DNA of 64,000 nt from Glaciecola amylolytica (GTDB lineage Bacteria > Bacteroidota > Bacteroidia > Flavobacteriales_D > Crocinitomicaceae). The notes under the pieces are model-generated. The model was not told the origin of the DNA and did not search any database. It saw only the letters and a list, made by a program, of their open reading frames with translations. The stretch spans positions 2,666,001 to 2,730,000 of the forward strand of contig CP034120.1 in assembly GCA_003856375.1 (NCBI GenBank). The letters run 5' to 3'. The translations under genes were made by a program, and so were the position numbers. Positions 34,808-43,952 of the stretch are shown one piece after another (position 1 is the stretch's first letter; each line of letters opens with the position of its first letter).

Positions 34808-36199
34808 ATGAATTACGATATCATAGTTATTGGAAGTGGTCCTGGAGGATACGTTACAGCTATTCGCGCATCGCAATTGGGTTTGAAAACTGCAGTTGTT
34901 GAGCGTGATTCATTGGGTGGAATTTGTTTAAATTGGGGATGTATTCCAACAAAAGCGCTTTTGAAAAGTGCCAATGTGTTTGAATACATTCAACATGCAT
35001 CTGATTACGGAATTACCGTAAAGGATTCAAAAGCAGATTTCGGAGGAATGGTAGAACGTTCCAGAGGAGTTGCAAACGGAATGAGTCAAGGAATTCAGTT
35101 CTTGATGAAGAAAAACAAAATTGATGTTATCAAAGGTTTTGGAGTTCTTAAAGCAGGTAAAAAAGTAGCTGTAACAGGCGAAGACGGTACAGTAACCGAA
35201 TATACTGCTGATAAAGGAATCATCATTGCAACAGGAGCTCGTTCCCGTCAGTTGCCGAATTTACCGCAAGACGGAACAAAAATCATCGGATACCGCGAGG
35301 CAATGAGCATGAAAACACAGCCTAAGAAAATGGTTGTTGTTGGTTCAGGTGCAATCGGTGTTGAGTTTGCTTATTTCTACAACGCTATCGGAACGGAAGT
35401 AACGGTTGTTGAATACTTACCGAACGTTGTTCCGATCGAAGACGAAGAAGTATCAAAACAATTGGAAAAATCTTTCAAAAAATCCGGAATCAATATCATG
35501 ACCAATGCTTCTGTTGAAGCTGTTGATACTTCCGGAAAAGGATGTGTTGTGACTGTTAAAACAGCTAAAGGAGAAGAAAAAATCGAATGTGATGTTGTTC
35601 TTTCCGCAGTTGGAATTCAGGCAAATATTGAAAATATCGGATTGGAAGAATTGGGAATCGTAGTTGACAAAGGAAGAATCCTTGTGAACGATTTCTACCA
35701 AACAAATATCCCTGGTTACTTTGCAATCGGAGACGTTATTCCAACAGCTGCATTGGCACACGTTGCTTCTGCTGAAGGAATCATTTGCGTAGAGAAAATT
35801 GCAGGTCATCATCCGGAGCCGCTGGATTACGGAAATATCCCGGGATGTACCTACTGTTCTCCGGAAGTGGCTTCAGTTGGTATGACTGAAAAAGCAGCTA
35901 AAGAAGCTGGTTTGGAAATCAAAATCGGAAAATTCCCGTTCTCGGCATCAGGTAAAGCATCTGCTGCAGGAGCAAAAGACGGTTTCGTGAAATTGATTTT
36001 CGATGCTAAATACGGCGAATTGTTGGGTGCTCACATGATTGGAGCTAACGTAACAGAAATGATCGCTGAAATCGTTGCAATCCGCAAATTGGAAGTAACC
36101 GGTCATGAATTGATCAAAACGGTTCACCCTCACCCTACCATGTCTGAAGCCGTAATGGAAGCAGCAGCAGCAGCGTATGGAGAAGTGATCCACTTGTAA
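34808..36199 (+). CDS. lpd: dihydrolipoyl dehydrogenase (E3)
   Basis: A 463-residue flavoprotein that reoxidises dihydrolipoamide in the pyruvate and 2-oxoglutarate dehydrogenase complexes, passing electrons to NAD. FAD-binding GSGPGGYVTAIR is at 9-20, the redox disulfide Cys40/Cys45 lies in GGICLNWGCIPTK, the NAD-binding VVGSGAIGVEFAYFYNAIG lies near 180, and AIGDV precedes the interface domain. The active-site His is in TVHPHPTMSEA near the C-terminus. I start at the ATG at 34808, because an in-frame TTG 12 bases earlier adds residues not found in E3 enzymes. It probably serves the pdhA/pdhC products encoded 17 kb away. Confidence 0.95.
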   Translation: MNYDIIVIGSGPGGYVTAIRASQLGLKTAVVERDSLGGICLNWGCIPTKALLKSANVFEYIQHASDYGITVKDSKADFGGMVERSRGVANGMSQGIQFLMKKNKIDVIKGFGVLKAGKKVAVTGEDGTVTEYTADKGIIIATGARSRQLPNLPQDGTKIIGYREAMSMKTQPKKMVVVGSGAIGVEFAYFYNAIGTEVTVVEYLPNVVPIEDEEVSKQLEKSFKKSGINIMTNASVEAVDTSGKGCVVTVKTAKGEEKIECDVVLSAVGIQANIENIGLEELGIVVDKGRILVNDFYQTNIPGYFAIGDVIPTAALAHVASAEGIICVEKIAGHHPEPLDYGNIPGCTYCSPEVASVGMTEKAAKEAGLEIKIGKFPFSASGKASAAGAKDGFVKLIFDAKYGELLGAHMIGANVTEMIAEIVAIRKLEVTGHELIKTVHPHPTMSEAVMEAAAAAYGEVIHL

Positions 36200-36223
36200 G
36201 AAATCTTATTCTTAATCATACAG

Positions 36224-36251
36224 AAGCCGTTCCGATTGGAGCGGCTTTTTT
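36224..36251 (+). terminator. terminator after lpd
   Basis: AGCCGTTCC/GGAGCGGCT stem with one G-U pair, four-base loop and a seven-base T-run. Confidence 0.8.
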
Positions 36252-36420
36252 TGTTAGGGTAGATCTGAAAGAAATGTGTAATCTCCACTTCCATCGCGAT
36301 TCGAAACCCGGTATTCGCAATTCATAATTCAACGTTCGCAATTCACTCATAATCAATAATATTTTTTGTATACCTGATTTAAAATCATAAATTGTTAGTA
36401 TAAACAATAATCACTACGTT

Positions 36421-37230
36421 ATGAAACAAGCTTTACTTTTCTTATTTGCAGGTGCATTAAGCATGCATACATCTGCTCAAGTTTTAACAGATCCTTCTTT
36501 AGAAGCCAGCGGCCCTGCCAATACTCCCTGGTCTTCTACTTCCTCCAGCTTCGGAACATCCTTCTGTGATGCGGCCAGTTGCGGAACCTGTGGTGGTCCT
36601 TGTGTTCCAAACACCGGATCATGGTATGCATGGTTCGGAGGTACAACAAATGCTGAAATCGGAACAATTGCTCAAACATTTAATGCAACAACTCCCGGAA
36701 CAGGTGTTTTAACCTACTTCCTGAAAGTTCCTATGAAAGGTTCTATCGGTGATACACTTTCCGTCATAATGGATGGTACCGCTAAGAGCAAAACAGCTAC
36801 CGTTGATTCCATTGGTGCTTATCAGCAAGTAACTTTGAATGTTGGTACCGTTCCGATGGGTTCGCATAACCTCACGATTCGGTTTCAGAAACAAGCCGGT
36901 GCTTCTGTCGTAAACGTATTGGTTGATGACATTCAATTAACTATCGGAGGAACTGTCGGAATGGAAGAAATTGATTTTAGCAATGGAATCCAGATTTCCA
37001 ACAACATTGAATCCGGAGAAATCATGGTAGCATATAACTTCAATGAAAACCAAAATGTTCGTTTAACGATAACAGACATTACCGGTAAGGTGGTTTACAA
37101 TGGTCAGTTTGCCGATCAACAAGCCAATCAGCACTCGATTAATTCGAACGATTGGTCTTCAGGACTTTACAACATCACTTTAACATCCGACAAAGGGTTG
37201 GTAAAAACAAAAAAGGTAGTTGTTAACTAG
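36421..37230 (+). CDS. small T9SS type A secreted protein
   Basis: A 269-residue protein with a signal peptide (1-19, ending HTSAQ). Residues 20-180 form a beta-sandwich resembling carbohydrate-binding or MAM-like modules (SWYAWFGGTTNAEIGTIAQ), with a Cys cluster FCDAASCGTCGGPC near 45-60. The tail from about 190 (ENQNVRLTITDITGKVVYNG, SSGLYNITLTSDKG) is a type A T9SS sorting domain, so it should be exported to the surface by the Por machinery. The function of the main domain is unknown. It is monocistronic with a palindromic terminator. Confidence 0.82.
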   Translation: MKQALLFLFAGALSMHTSAQVLTDPSLEASGPANTPWSSTSSSFGTSFCDAASCGTCGGPCVPNTGSWYAWFGGTTNAEIGTIAQTFNATTPGTGVLTYFLKVPMKGSIGDTLSVIMDGTAKSKTATVDSIGAYQQVTLNVGTVPMGSHNLTIRFQKQAGASVVNVLVDDIQLTIGGTVGMEEIDFSNGIQISNNIESGEIMVAYNFNENQNVRLTITDITGKVVYNGQFADQQANQHSINSNDWSSGLYNITLTSDKGLVKTKKVVVN

Positions 37231-37239
37231 TTTTAAAAC

Positions 37240-37279
37240 AAAAAAGTCGGGGTGAAAAATTTTTCACCCCGACTTTTTT
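37240..37279. terminator. loopless palindromic terminator 4
   Basis: A perfect 40-bp palindrome AAGTCGGGGTGAAAAA/TTTTTCACCCCGACTT with outer A/T runs, ten bases after the stop codon at 37230. It shares GTCGGGG with terminator 3. Confidence 0.85.
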
Positions 37280-37602
37280 TATTCAATAATTTCTTTGAGT
37301 TAAAAAATATTCAACCAAACTCCTTATTTGTTCATTTCATAAACTATTTTGAGAACTAGTAAATTCGTTCAGGAATTCTCATGTTCCTGACCACGCGATA
37401 AATATCCGCCAATCGTCTCATTTCGCAAATCTGAAACCGTTTTAACCGGACTCATTTTTTATTGAAATTGTAAAACAAATCATTTACCTTAGGTACACTT
37501 ATTTCAAGATTTCGATCGGTTCTCTCATCTCCCACATTAGTCCAACCGGTTGTAATTCCTGAAAAAGGATTTTGTTAGTGAACTAAACACAACTATTTAT
37601 TC
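37280..37602. other. 323-base gap without recognised gene
   Basis: AT-rich leader region before the DUF1800 gene. I see no tRNA, open frame of note, clear TAnnTTTG element or strong hairpin, only a short CAACCGGTTG palindrome near 37542. It presumably holds the promoter of the four-gene unit that follows. Confidence 0.4.
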
Positions 37603-39246
37603 ATGGCCTCACTCAATCCGATTACAGGTGCTTTGGGCGAACAAAAAGCTGCGCATTTATTGCGTCGTGCTACTTTAGGACCCAGATTGCAAGATATCTC
37701 CATTTTTTCAGGAATGACGGCGCAAGCAGCATTTACAGCTCTTTCACAAAGTCAGCCGATTCCTCCTCTTCCGATTGATCCGATGAGCGGAACTGATTGG
37801 GTATATCCGAATACCATTGATCCGAATCAATTCGGTACGACCTTATCAGACTACACGCGCAGCTGGTGGCTGGAAAATATGCGGGCTTCAACACCCAATC
37901 TTACAGAGCGGATGATCTGGTTCTATCATACGCATTTTCCGATGATCATGAGCCGCATTGAAGGAAATCCGCAGTTCGCTATCGATTATCTGCGTTTACT
38001 CCGATTTTATGCTTTAGGAAACTACAAGGATCTGGCGAAAGCAATCTGTATCGACAATGCGATGCTGGTACATCTCGACGGAAATCTCAATATCAAAGGA
38101 GTTCCGCAGGAAAATTTTGCACGGGAGTTTCTCGAATTATTTACCGTAGGAAAAGGCGAAGAAGTCAGCTTGGGTGATTACACCAATTTCACGGAAATGG
38201 ATGTTCAGGCTCTCACGAAAGTGCTGACCGGTTGGGGAATTGATCCGACCTTTCAAACGCTTGATCCTCTGACGAATTTTCCAACCGGAAAAGTAAAAGG
38301 AAGCGCCACTACTTCATCACAGCATGATGTCAGTTCGAAACAGTTCTCCGGAGCCTTCAACAATGCCCTTATTCAAACAGGCAATATCACAGGTTCAAAC
38401 GCAGCTGTAACGGCCGTTTATACAGAACTGGATGATCTGATCAACCTCGTTTTCAATTCGCCGCATACGGCAAAACATATTTGCAGAAGAATCTACAGGG
38501 AATTTGCTTATTACGATATCACAACGGAAATAGAAACCGATATCATCGAACCGCTCGCAACGGTACTGGTCAATAACAACTTCAATATTCTTCCTGTCCT
38601 GGAAATGTTGTTTCAAAGTGAACATTTCTATGATCTGGACACTCCGATTACCGAAGACAACAATGTAGGTGCAATTATCAAATCTCCGGTAGATCTGATC
38701 ATCGGAACCATGCGCCTGTTCAACTTAACAGTTCCCGATAAAACCACTCAATTACCGGCACATTATGACATGTACGGGCAATTGATCGGGCAATTGAGTC
38801 TTCAGGGAATTGAATTTTTCGAACCTTACGACGTGGCAGGATACGAACCTTATTTTCAGTATCCGGATTTCCACCGGTATTGGATCTCATCCAATTACCT
38901 TGCAAACCGTTATAAATTTTCGGAACTATTGGTCTCCGGATTCACAGGAACAAACGGTGTTTTGTTAAAACTGGATATTGTAGATTTTGTAGAAACGAAT
39001 TGCTCCAATCCTGGCGATGCGACGATCCTCGTGCAGGAATTGGTAAAATGGCTGTTCCCGATTACTCTGGATACAGTCCGCTTCAACTATTTCAGAGATA
39101 CTGTTTTGCTCGATCAGCTTTCGGCGGCAAACTGGACAAGCGAATGGAATAACTATGTCAATACCAGCAGTGATGTTAATGTGCGTTTGCAGCTCGAATC
39201 GCTTGCGATGGCAATGATGCAATCTCCGGAATACCAACTATTTTAA
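37603..39246 (+). CDS. DUF1800 family protein
   Basis: A 547-residue protein with the DUF1800 signatures in order: KAAHLLRRATLGPRLQDI near residue 14, NLTERMIWFYHTHFPM near 100, FAREFLELFTVGKGEE near 175, and TKVLTGWGIDP near 205. NSPHTAKHICRRIYREFAYY follows near 285. The function of DUF1800 is unknown, but its gene almost always precedes a DUF1501 gene, as here with an 11-base gap. Unusually for a likely exported protein I see no signal peptide: it opens MASLNPITGALGEQ. Export together with its twin-arginine partner is one possibility, a cytoplasmic role the other. Confidence 0.88.
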   Translation: MASLNPITGALGEQKAAHLLRRATLGPRLQDISIFSGMTAQAAFTALSQSQPIPPLPIDPMSGTDWVYPNTIDPNQFGTTLSDYTRSWWLENMRASTPNLTERMIWFYHTHFPMIMSRIEGNPQFAIDYLRLLRFYALGNYKDLAKAICIDNAMLVHLDGNLNIKGVPQENFAREFLELFTVGKGEEVSLGDYTNFTEMDVQALTKVLTGWGIDPTFQTLDPLTNFPTGKVKGSATTSSQHDVSSKQFSGAFNNALIQTGNITGSNAAVTAVYTELDDLINLVFNSPHTAKHICRRIYREFAYYDITTEIETDIIEPLATVLVNNNFNILPVLEMLFQSEHFYDLDTPITEDNNVGAIIKSPVDLIIGTMRLFNLTVPDKTTQLPAHYDMYGQLIGQLSLQGIEFFEPYDVAGYEPYFQYPDFHRYWISSNYLANRYKFSELLVSGFTGTNGVLLKLDIVDFVETNCSNPGDATILVQELVKWLFPITLDTVRFNYFRDTVLLDQLSAANWTSEWNNYVNTSSDVNVRLQLESLAMAMMQSPEYQLF

Positions 39247-39257
39247 AACTACACCCT

Positions 39258-40904
39258 ATGGATAGAAGAAACTTTGTACGCATTTCATCCTTACTGGGAA
39301 CCGGAATGTTATTGAAACTAAATGGTATTCCTTTACACGCAGCCGAAGGAAATGGTTTTCTGCATCAAATTGCCAAATCCAGTCTGAATGACCGGATTCT
39401 GGTCTTAATACAACTCCACGGAGGAAATGATGGTCTGAATATGGTCATTCCGATCAATCAATACGGAAATTACTACAATCTTCGGCCAAATATTGCCATT
39501 CCTCAGAGTGGTTCACGACAATACATCACACTCGACAATAATTTACCGAGCAACAAGCAAGTGGGCTTGCATCCTGATATGGTAGGATCGAAAGCCATGT
39601 ATGACAACGGACATATGGCCATTATCCAAAACGTTTCCTATGAAAACATGAATGGTTCGCATTTCCGCAGCCGGGATGTTTGGTATATGGGCGGCGATTA
39701 CAACGAATATTTCAATTCCGGCTGGATGGGCCGTTATTTTGAGCACTATTATCCGGATTATCCGACAGGTTATCCGAACGCGACTGTGCCGGATCCTTTG
39801 GCTCTTGAAATCGGGACGGGAGTTTCACTTGCATTTCATAGAAATCAGGGAATTCCTGCCGGGCTTTCTATTCAGAATCCGGATGCGTTTTACAACCTGA
39901 TAAACAGCGTGGGCGCAGATCCGCCGATCAATTTCCCTCCTACTCATGCGGGTGATGAGATCGAATACATTATGCAGATCGAAAAGCAATCGAATAATTA
40001 TGCGCAGCGTCTGAAAGATGTGTACAACGCAGGAGCGAATTCGGGAACGGTTTATCCGGATCTGTATCCTTACATCGCACCAAGCGGAGCTTTGCATAAT
40101 CCGCTGGCTCCACAGCTAAAGATTATCTCACGTCTGATCAGCGGAGGAATCGGAACAAAGATTTTCCTGTGCCGCATCGGTGGTTTTGACACGCATGCCA
40201 ATCAGGTCATCAATTCCAATACAACCATGGGTTCTCACGCGGCTCTTTTGTATCATATTTCATCTGCTGTGAAAGCATTTTACGATGATTTGGGAGCTTT
40301 AGGATTGTCAGATCGCGTTCTAACCATGACTTTCTCTGAATTCGGACGCCGGGTCGCTTCCAATGCCAGTTATGGAACAGATCATGGAAATGCCGCTCCG
40401 ATGTTGGTTTACGGAACGTGCCTGAATCCGGGAGTTTACGGTGATAATCCAGACCTGCAAAACCTTCAGAATGGAAACATTCCGCTACAGCATGATTACC
40501 GGCAGGTGTTCAGCTCGGTAGTCAAAGATTGGTTTCAGGCTCCGGTTGCAGCCATCGAACATGTCAAATTTGAAGATTTCATCAGCAATCGTGTCGACTA
40601 TATTCAATGCAAAGAATTGAGCACAACAGAACTCTTCAAAGAGAATCTGTGGATGAAATGCTATCCGAATCCGGCAAATTCCTCGATTAATATTACCTAT
40701 GCTTTGCAAAAGGAATCCGCAGTACAAATCGAGGTCAAAGATCTTTCCGGACGAACAATCGGCAAGATTTCCAATGCTCCGGGTGTTCCCGGAGAACATA
40801 CGCTCGGTTTCGATCTGTCCCGTTACGCAAACGGAACTTATATCGTGACCTTTGTAGCAAATGAATCCGTTATTCTCACTGAAAAAGTAATCCTTTCCAA
40901 ATAA
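39258..40904 (+). CDS. DUF1501 protein with Tat-like leader and T9SS type A tail
   Basis: A 548-residue protein. The N-terminus MDRRNFVRISSLLGTGMLLK is a twin-arginine-like leader. The body is a DUF1501 (alkaline-phosphatase-like fold) domain with VLIQLHGGNDGLNMVIPINQ near 48-67, IGGFDTHANQ near 310, and FSEFGRRV and GTDHGNAAP further on. The last 80 residues (CYPNPANSSINITYALQKES through GTYIVTFVANE) form a T9SS type A sorting domain. The protein would thus cross the inner membrane folded, by Tat, and the outer membrane by T9SS. No enzymatic activity is established for the family. It is followed after two bases by a barrel gene. Confidence 0.88.
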   Translation: MDRRNFVRISSLLGTGMLLKLNGIPLHAAEGNGFLHQIAKSSLNDRILVLIQLHGGNDGLNMVIPINQYGNYYNLRPNIAIPQSGSRQYITLDNNLPSNKQVGLHPDMVGSKAMYDNGHMAIIQNVSYENMNGSHFRSRDVWYMGGDYNEYFNSGWMGRYFEHYYPDYPTGYPNATVPDPLALEIGTGVSLAFHRNQGIPAGLSIQNPDAFYNLINSVGADPPINFPPTHAGDEIEYIMQIEKQSNNYAQRLKDVYNAGANSGTVYPDLYPYIAPSGALHNPLAPQLKIISRLISGGIGTKIFLCRIGGFDTHANQVINSNTTMGSHAALLYHISSAVKAFYDDLGALGLSDRVLTMTFSEFGRRVASNASYGTDHGNAAPMLVYGTCLNPGVYGDNPDLQNLQNGNIPLQHDYRQVFSSVVKDWFQAPVAAIEHVKFEDFISNRVDYIQCKELSTTELFKENLWMKCYPNPANSSINITYALQKESAVQIEVKDLSGRTIGKISNAPGVPGEHTLGFDLSRYANGTYIVTFVANESVILTEKVILSK

Positions 40905-40906
40905 AC

Positions 40907-41761
40907 ATGCCAAACAGAATTTTACTTTTTGCCTCTGTCCTGATGTTCAGTTACTACGGGCAAAGTCAAAACTATACCGTACACAGACAAAACAAGGTTT
41001 ACATCGGATTATCCGGCGGAATGAACTTCAGCAAAGCACATGTAAAAAAAGATTACAGCTTGTTGGTCGGGACACCACAGTCGCCGGAAAATTTAGGCGA
41101 AAAGACGTATGAACCGTTGTTCAAAAATCCGGGATCGCAATTCGGACTCTACCTTTCTTTTTCTTTTACAAAGAAATTCTCGGTTGTTTTCGAACCAGCA
41201 TTTCAAACCAGCAGTTTCAATTATCGAACAGCTTATTCCTGGAGCGACACAGTTAACGGCGCTGATTTTTCAATGGAAATGATGCATCAGCAAAAGTTGT
41301 CCTGGGTGAATCTGCCTTTGTTGGTACGTTGGGATTTTACGATGAATCAATTTTCGCCTTACATACAGGCCGGGATTTTTACCAGTTTCCGAACCCACGC
41401 TAAAAAGACGATCTTTTATGATTATACGATCGATGAAAGTGTGGACAAGGAAGCATCTGACAGAACCGAGGAAGCAGATTTGACACAACATATCAATAAA
41501 GCGAATTTCGGGATTTCCGCAGGCGCCGGATTGACTTTTTTCTCCAATTACTTTGCTATCAGCCTGGAGAGTAATTTCCGTTACGGGTTCCGTTCGATTG
41601 TCAATGACAAAAACCGCTATTCAGATTACACCGGATTCAGTGTTCAGTATCTCGACGTGATGGATCAGTTGAAACTCATGAACCTGGACATTCAGCTGAC
41701 GATCATGTTTCCGATCGACAATTCGATTTCTCTGGGAATTTTAAGAAAAAGAAGACATTAA
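40907..41761 (+). CDS. outer-membrane beta-barrel protein (PorT-like fold)
   Basis: A 284-residue protein with a signal peptide (1-20, ending YYGQSQ). The mature part starts VYIGLSGGMNFSKAHVKKDY and continues with amphipathic strands (LYLSFSFTKKFSVVFEPAFQ, LLVRWDFTMNQFSPYIQAGI), the pattern of PorT-type barrels. It sits two bases after the DUF1501 gene and 23 before the lipoprotein gene, so it is probably part of the same transcript and may serve as outer-membrane partner. It ends SLGILRKRRH without a terminal aromatic, which is unusual for a barrel. Confidence 0.7.
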   Translation: MPNRILLFASVLMFSYYGQSQNYTVHRQNKVYIGLSGGMNFSKAHVKKDYSLLVGTPQSPENLGEKTYEPLFKNPGSQFGLYLSFSFTKKFSVVFEPAFQTSSFNYRTAYSWSDTVNGADFSMEMMHQQKLSWVNLPLLVRWDFTMNQFSPYIQAGIFTSFRTHAKKTIFYDYTIDESVDKEASDRTEEADLTQHINKANFGISAGAGLTFFSNYFAISLESNFRYGFRSIVNDKNRYSDYTGFSVQYLDVMDQLKLMNLDIQLTIMFPIDNSISLGILRKRRH

Positions 41762-41784
41762 TTGCACATACACAAAGCATTCTT

Positions 41785-42951
41785 ATGAAACTGTTCATTT
41801 ATTTCATCGTGATCTCAGGACTGTCGGTTTTTCTGGCAGGCTGTAAAAAGGATTCCAAACCGGAAGATTCCTTTATCAAAATTTACGACGACCAAAACGG
41901 CAATAAACACTTTTATCCTTTGAGTATGGCCGCATCCGGTGAAGGGTATCTCGTTTTAAGCGCATATGACGGCTGGAGAATTCACTTGATGAAGATTGAC
42001 AAGGCAGGTGAATTTGAATGGAACTACGAGCTTCCTGAGAACTATGTGAATGCTGTTCCGAATCTGATTCAGCACAACGGGCAAAACTATCTGGTTTGTA
42101 TGGATGCTGTGGGCTTGTTTACCTATGTTTTGAAAATCGACGAAAGCAATCATTCCGTAACTGAAGTTTCCAGTTTTCCGGGGATTCTTTATCCGACTTA
42201 TGCATACAATTCCGGGCAAGAAATTTACATTCAGAACTACAATCGGTTGAGTTATGAAACCGGAATTCATCGTCTGACAACTGATTTATCCGGAATTTCA
42301 CAATCCGGAAGTGTCAATATTTTCACCGATGTGGAAGAACGCATTGTGAATCACGTGACCTTTAACGGAAACCGGATTCCGTTTTTTATAAGTTCAACTC
42401 CGGAACAAAACTACATTGTCATGAACGGGTTTTACAATTACAGCTTTTCGCTGATCTTCCTGAATCCGGATCTGACTTTTGCAGGAGTTTACAACGGAGC
42501 AGGTTTCAATGGCGGATTGGCAGCTATTTCTCCTTCGGGAGGTTCGCAGTTTTCACTGGCCCGTTTTTCATACGACAATTTGTATTACAACGCGAGTGCA
42601 GCGCTGACTCCGACAACCATTGATATCGCAGAATCCATTTCTGCTCAGGGACAATCGGAATTGGATGCAAAAAAGCCCGTTTTGATTAAGAATATATCAA
42701 TCGGCGGAAGCCAATACAAAGCCTTTCTGTCTTCAACGAGAAGCAATCAGATCTTACTGAGTCTTTATTCCAACGGCAGCTTGGTCGGCAAGAAGTATCT
42801 CGGGAAAAACAATCCGTATACCGTTTGTGATTTTATCCAAACCGAAGACAGCGGATTGAATATTCTTATTCAGGCGAAGATTATGGGAAGTTTCGACCGG
42901 ATCGGATTGATTAAATTATCGAAAGAACAGGTAGAGGCTATCGTAGACTAG
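41785..42951 (+). CDS. lipoprotein, probable beta-propeller, unknown function
   Basis: A 388-residue protein with lipobox LAGC (Cys20) followed by KKDSKPEDS. The mature part is made of short repeated strands with segments such as WRIHLMKIDKAGEFEWNYEL and NSGQEIYIQNYNRL. These recall six- or seven-bladed propellers of the kind that track ligand or sugar binding, but no blade signature is strong. The lipid anchor places it in the inner or outer membrane. It is last in the DUF1800-DUF1501-barrel unit and ends at an almost perfect palindromic terminator. Confidence 0.7.
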   Translation: MKLFIYFIVISGLSVFLAGCKKDSKPEDSFIKIYDDQNGNKHFYPLSMAASGEGYLVLSAYDGWRIHLMKIDKAGEFEWNYELPENYVNAVPNLIQHNGQNYLVCMDAVGLFTYVLKIDESNHSVTEVSSFPGILYPTYAYNSGQEIYIQNYNRLSYETGIHRLTTDLSGISQSGSVNIFTDVEERIVNHVTFNGNRIPFFISSTPEQNYIVMNGFYNYSFSLIFLNPDLTFAGVYNGAGFNGGLAAISPSGGSQFSLARFSYDNLYYNASAALTPTTIDIAESISAQGQSELDAKKPVLIKNISIGGSQYKAFLSSTRSNQILLSLYSNGSLVGKKYLGKNNPYTVCDFIQTEDSGLNILIQAKIMGSFDRIGLIKLSKEQVEAIVD

Positions 42952-42967
42952 TCTGCAGATATTTACA

Positions 42968-43009
42968 AAAAAAGGCAAGGGCGAAAATTTTTTCGCCCTT
43001 GCCTTTTTT
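42968..43009. terminator. loopless palindromic terminator 5
   Basis: A 42-base inverted repeat, AAAAAAGGCAAGGGCGAAAA paired with its complement, broken only by two central T. It separates convergent operons. Confidence 0.85.
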
Positions 43010-43030
43010 ATCATTTATATTAATTGCAAA

Positions 43031-43951
43031 TCATGCAATCGTTTCATCTAAAAAGCGATTGTTTGATGCAATGGTAAATTTCCCGTCATCGCGGACCAGA
43101 TTGATATCCAAACGCCCCAGTTTCAATCCTCCGTAACCAACTTGATTCACAAAAACTCCTTTTCCGTCTTTGTTCTTAAATTCCTGCATTTGTTCCAGGA
43201 AAGTATGCGTATGTCCACCAATGATCACATCGATATCTGAAGTTGAAGCCGCCAGTACTTTATCCGAAACCTGGTTTGTGGTTGTATACTCATAGCCTAA
43301 ATGCGACAGGCAGATCACCAGATCACAACCTTCTTTTCGCAGCAAATCAGCTTGTTTTTGAGCCATTTCAACCGGATCCTGATAGCTGATTCCTTTCCAG
43401 TTTTCTTTTGGAACAAGGCCTTGCAGATTGATTCCCAAACCGAAAACTCCGATCTTAAATCCACCTCTGTTGAGGATTGTATGCGGCAGAACAACTCCCG
43501 CAAGCGGTGTTGAGCTCAACTCATAATTTGCGTTGACAACCTTGAACGAAGCCTGCGACAAAGCGTTTTTGTAAGCTTCCATCCCGATATCGAAATCATG
43601 ATTCCCCAGAGTCACAATATCGTATTTCATTGCTTCCATGGTTTTCATTTCCAAAACACCCTGAAACTTATTGAAATAAGGGGTTCCCTGAAAAATATCT
43701 CCTGCATCGAGCAACAATACATGTTCTTCCTGCTCTCTGATCTGCTCAATTAAAGCTGCCCTTCTGGACACTCCGCCCATGTTCGGAAACTTCGGGTGAT
43801 TGACAGGAAACGGATCGATGTTGGAATGGGTATCATTGGTATGCAGAATGACCAACTTCTGTTGTTTTTTCTTCGCGCTAATCAGCGAAGGAGCAATCAT
43901 AGCGGCTCCTGCAACTACACCGGCTTGTTGCAAAAATAATCTTCGTTCCAT
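43031..43951 (-). CDS. 5'-nucleotidase catalytic half (metallophosphatase)
   Basis: A 306-residue protein with a twin-arginine-like leader MERRLFLQQAGVVAGAAMIA. The rest is the N-terminal metallophosphatase domain of UshA/CD73-type 5'-nucleotidases: HTNDTHSN (37-44, Asp40 and His42), LLDAGDIFQG, LGNHDFDIG, and GGHTHTF provide the two-metal site. The domain hydrolyses nucleotides and related phosphates outside the cytoplasm. The C-terminal nucleotide-binding domain is missing, but is encoded by the gene directly upstream (43953-44660), one base away. The two products presumably act together. It is last in the scavenging locus. Confidence 0.9.
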   Translation of the reverse strand: MERRLFLQQAGVVAGAAMIAPSLISAKKKQQKLVILHTNDTHSNIDPFPVNHPKFPNMGGVSRRAALIEQIREQEEHVLLLDAGDIFQGTPYFNKFQGVLEMKTMEAMKYDIVTLGNHDFDIGMEAYKNALSQASFKVVNANYELSSTPLAGVVLPHTILNRGGFKIGVFGLGINLQGLVPKENWKGISYQDPVEMAQKQADLLRKEGCDLVICLSHLGYEYTTTNQVSDKVLAASTSDIDVIIGGHTHTFLEQMQEFKNKDGKGVFVNQVGYGGLKLGRLDINLVRDDGKFTIASNNRFLDETIA

Positions 43952-43952
43952 A

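Noticed and set aside
36391-36408. ATTGTT-N6-AACAAT dyad before the T9SS cargo gene
   Set aside because: Short and AT-rich, likely by chance; no second copy seen and no regulator nearby.
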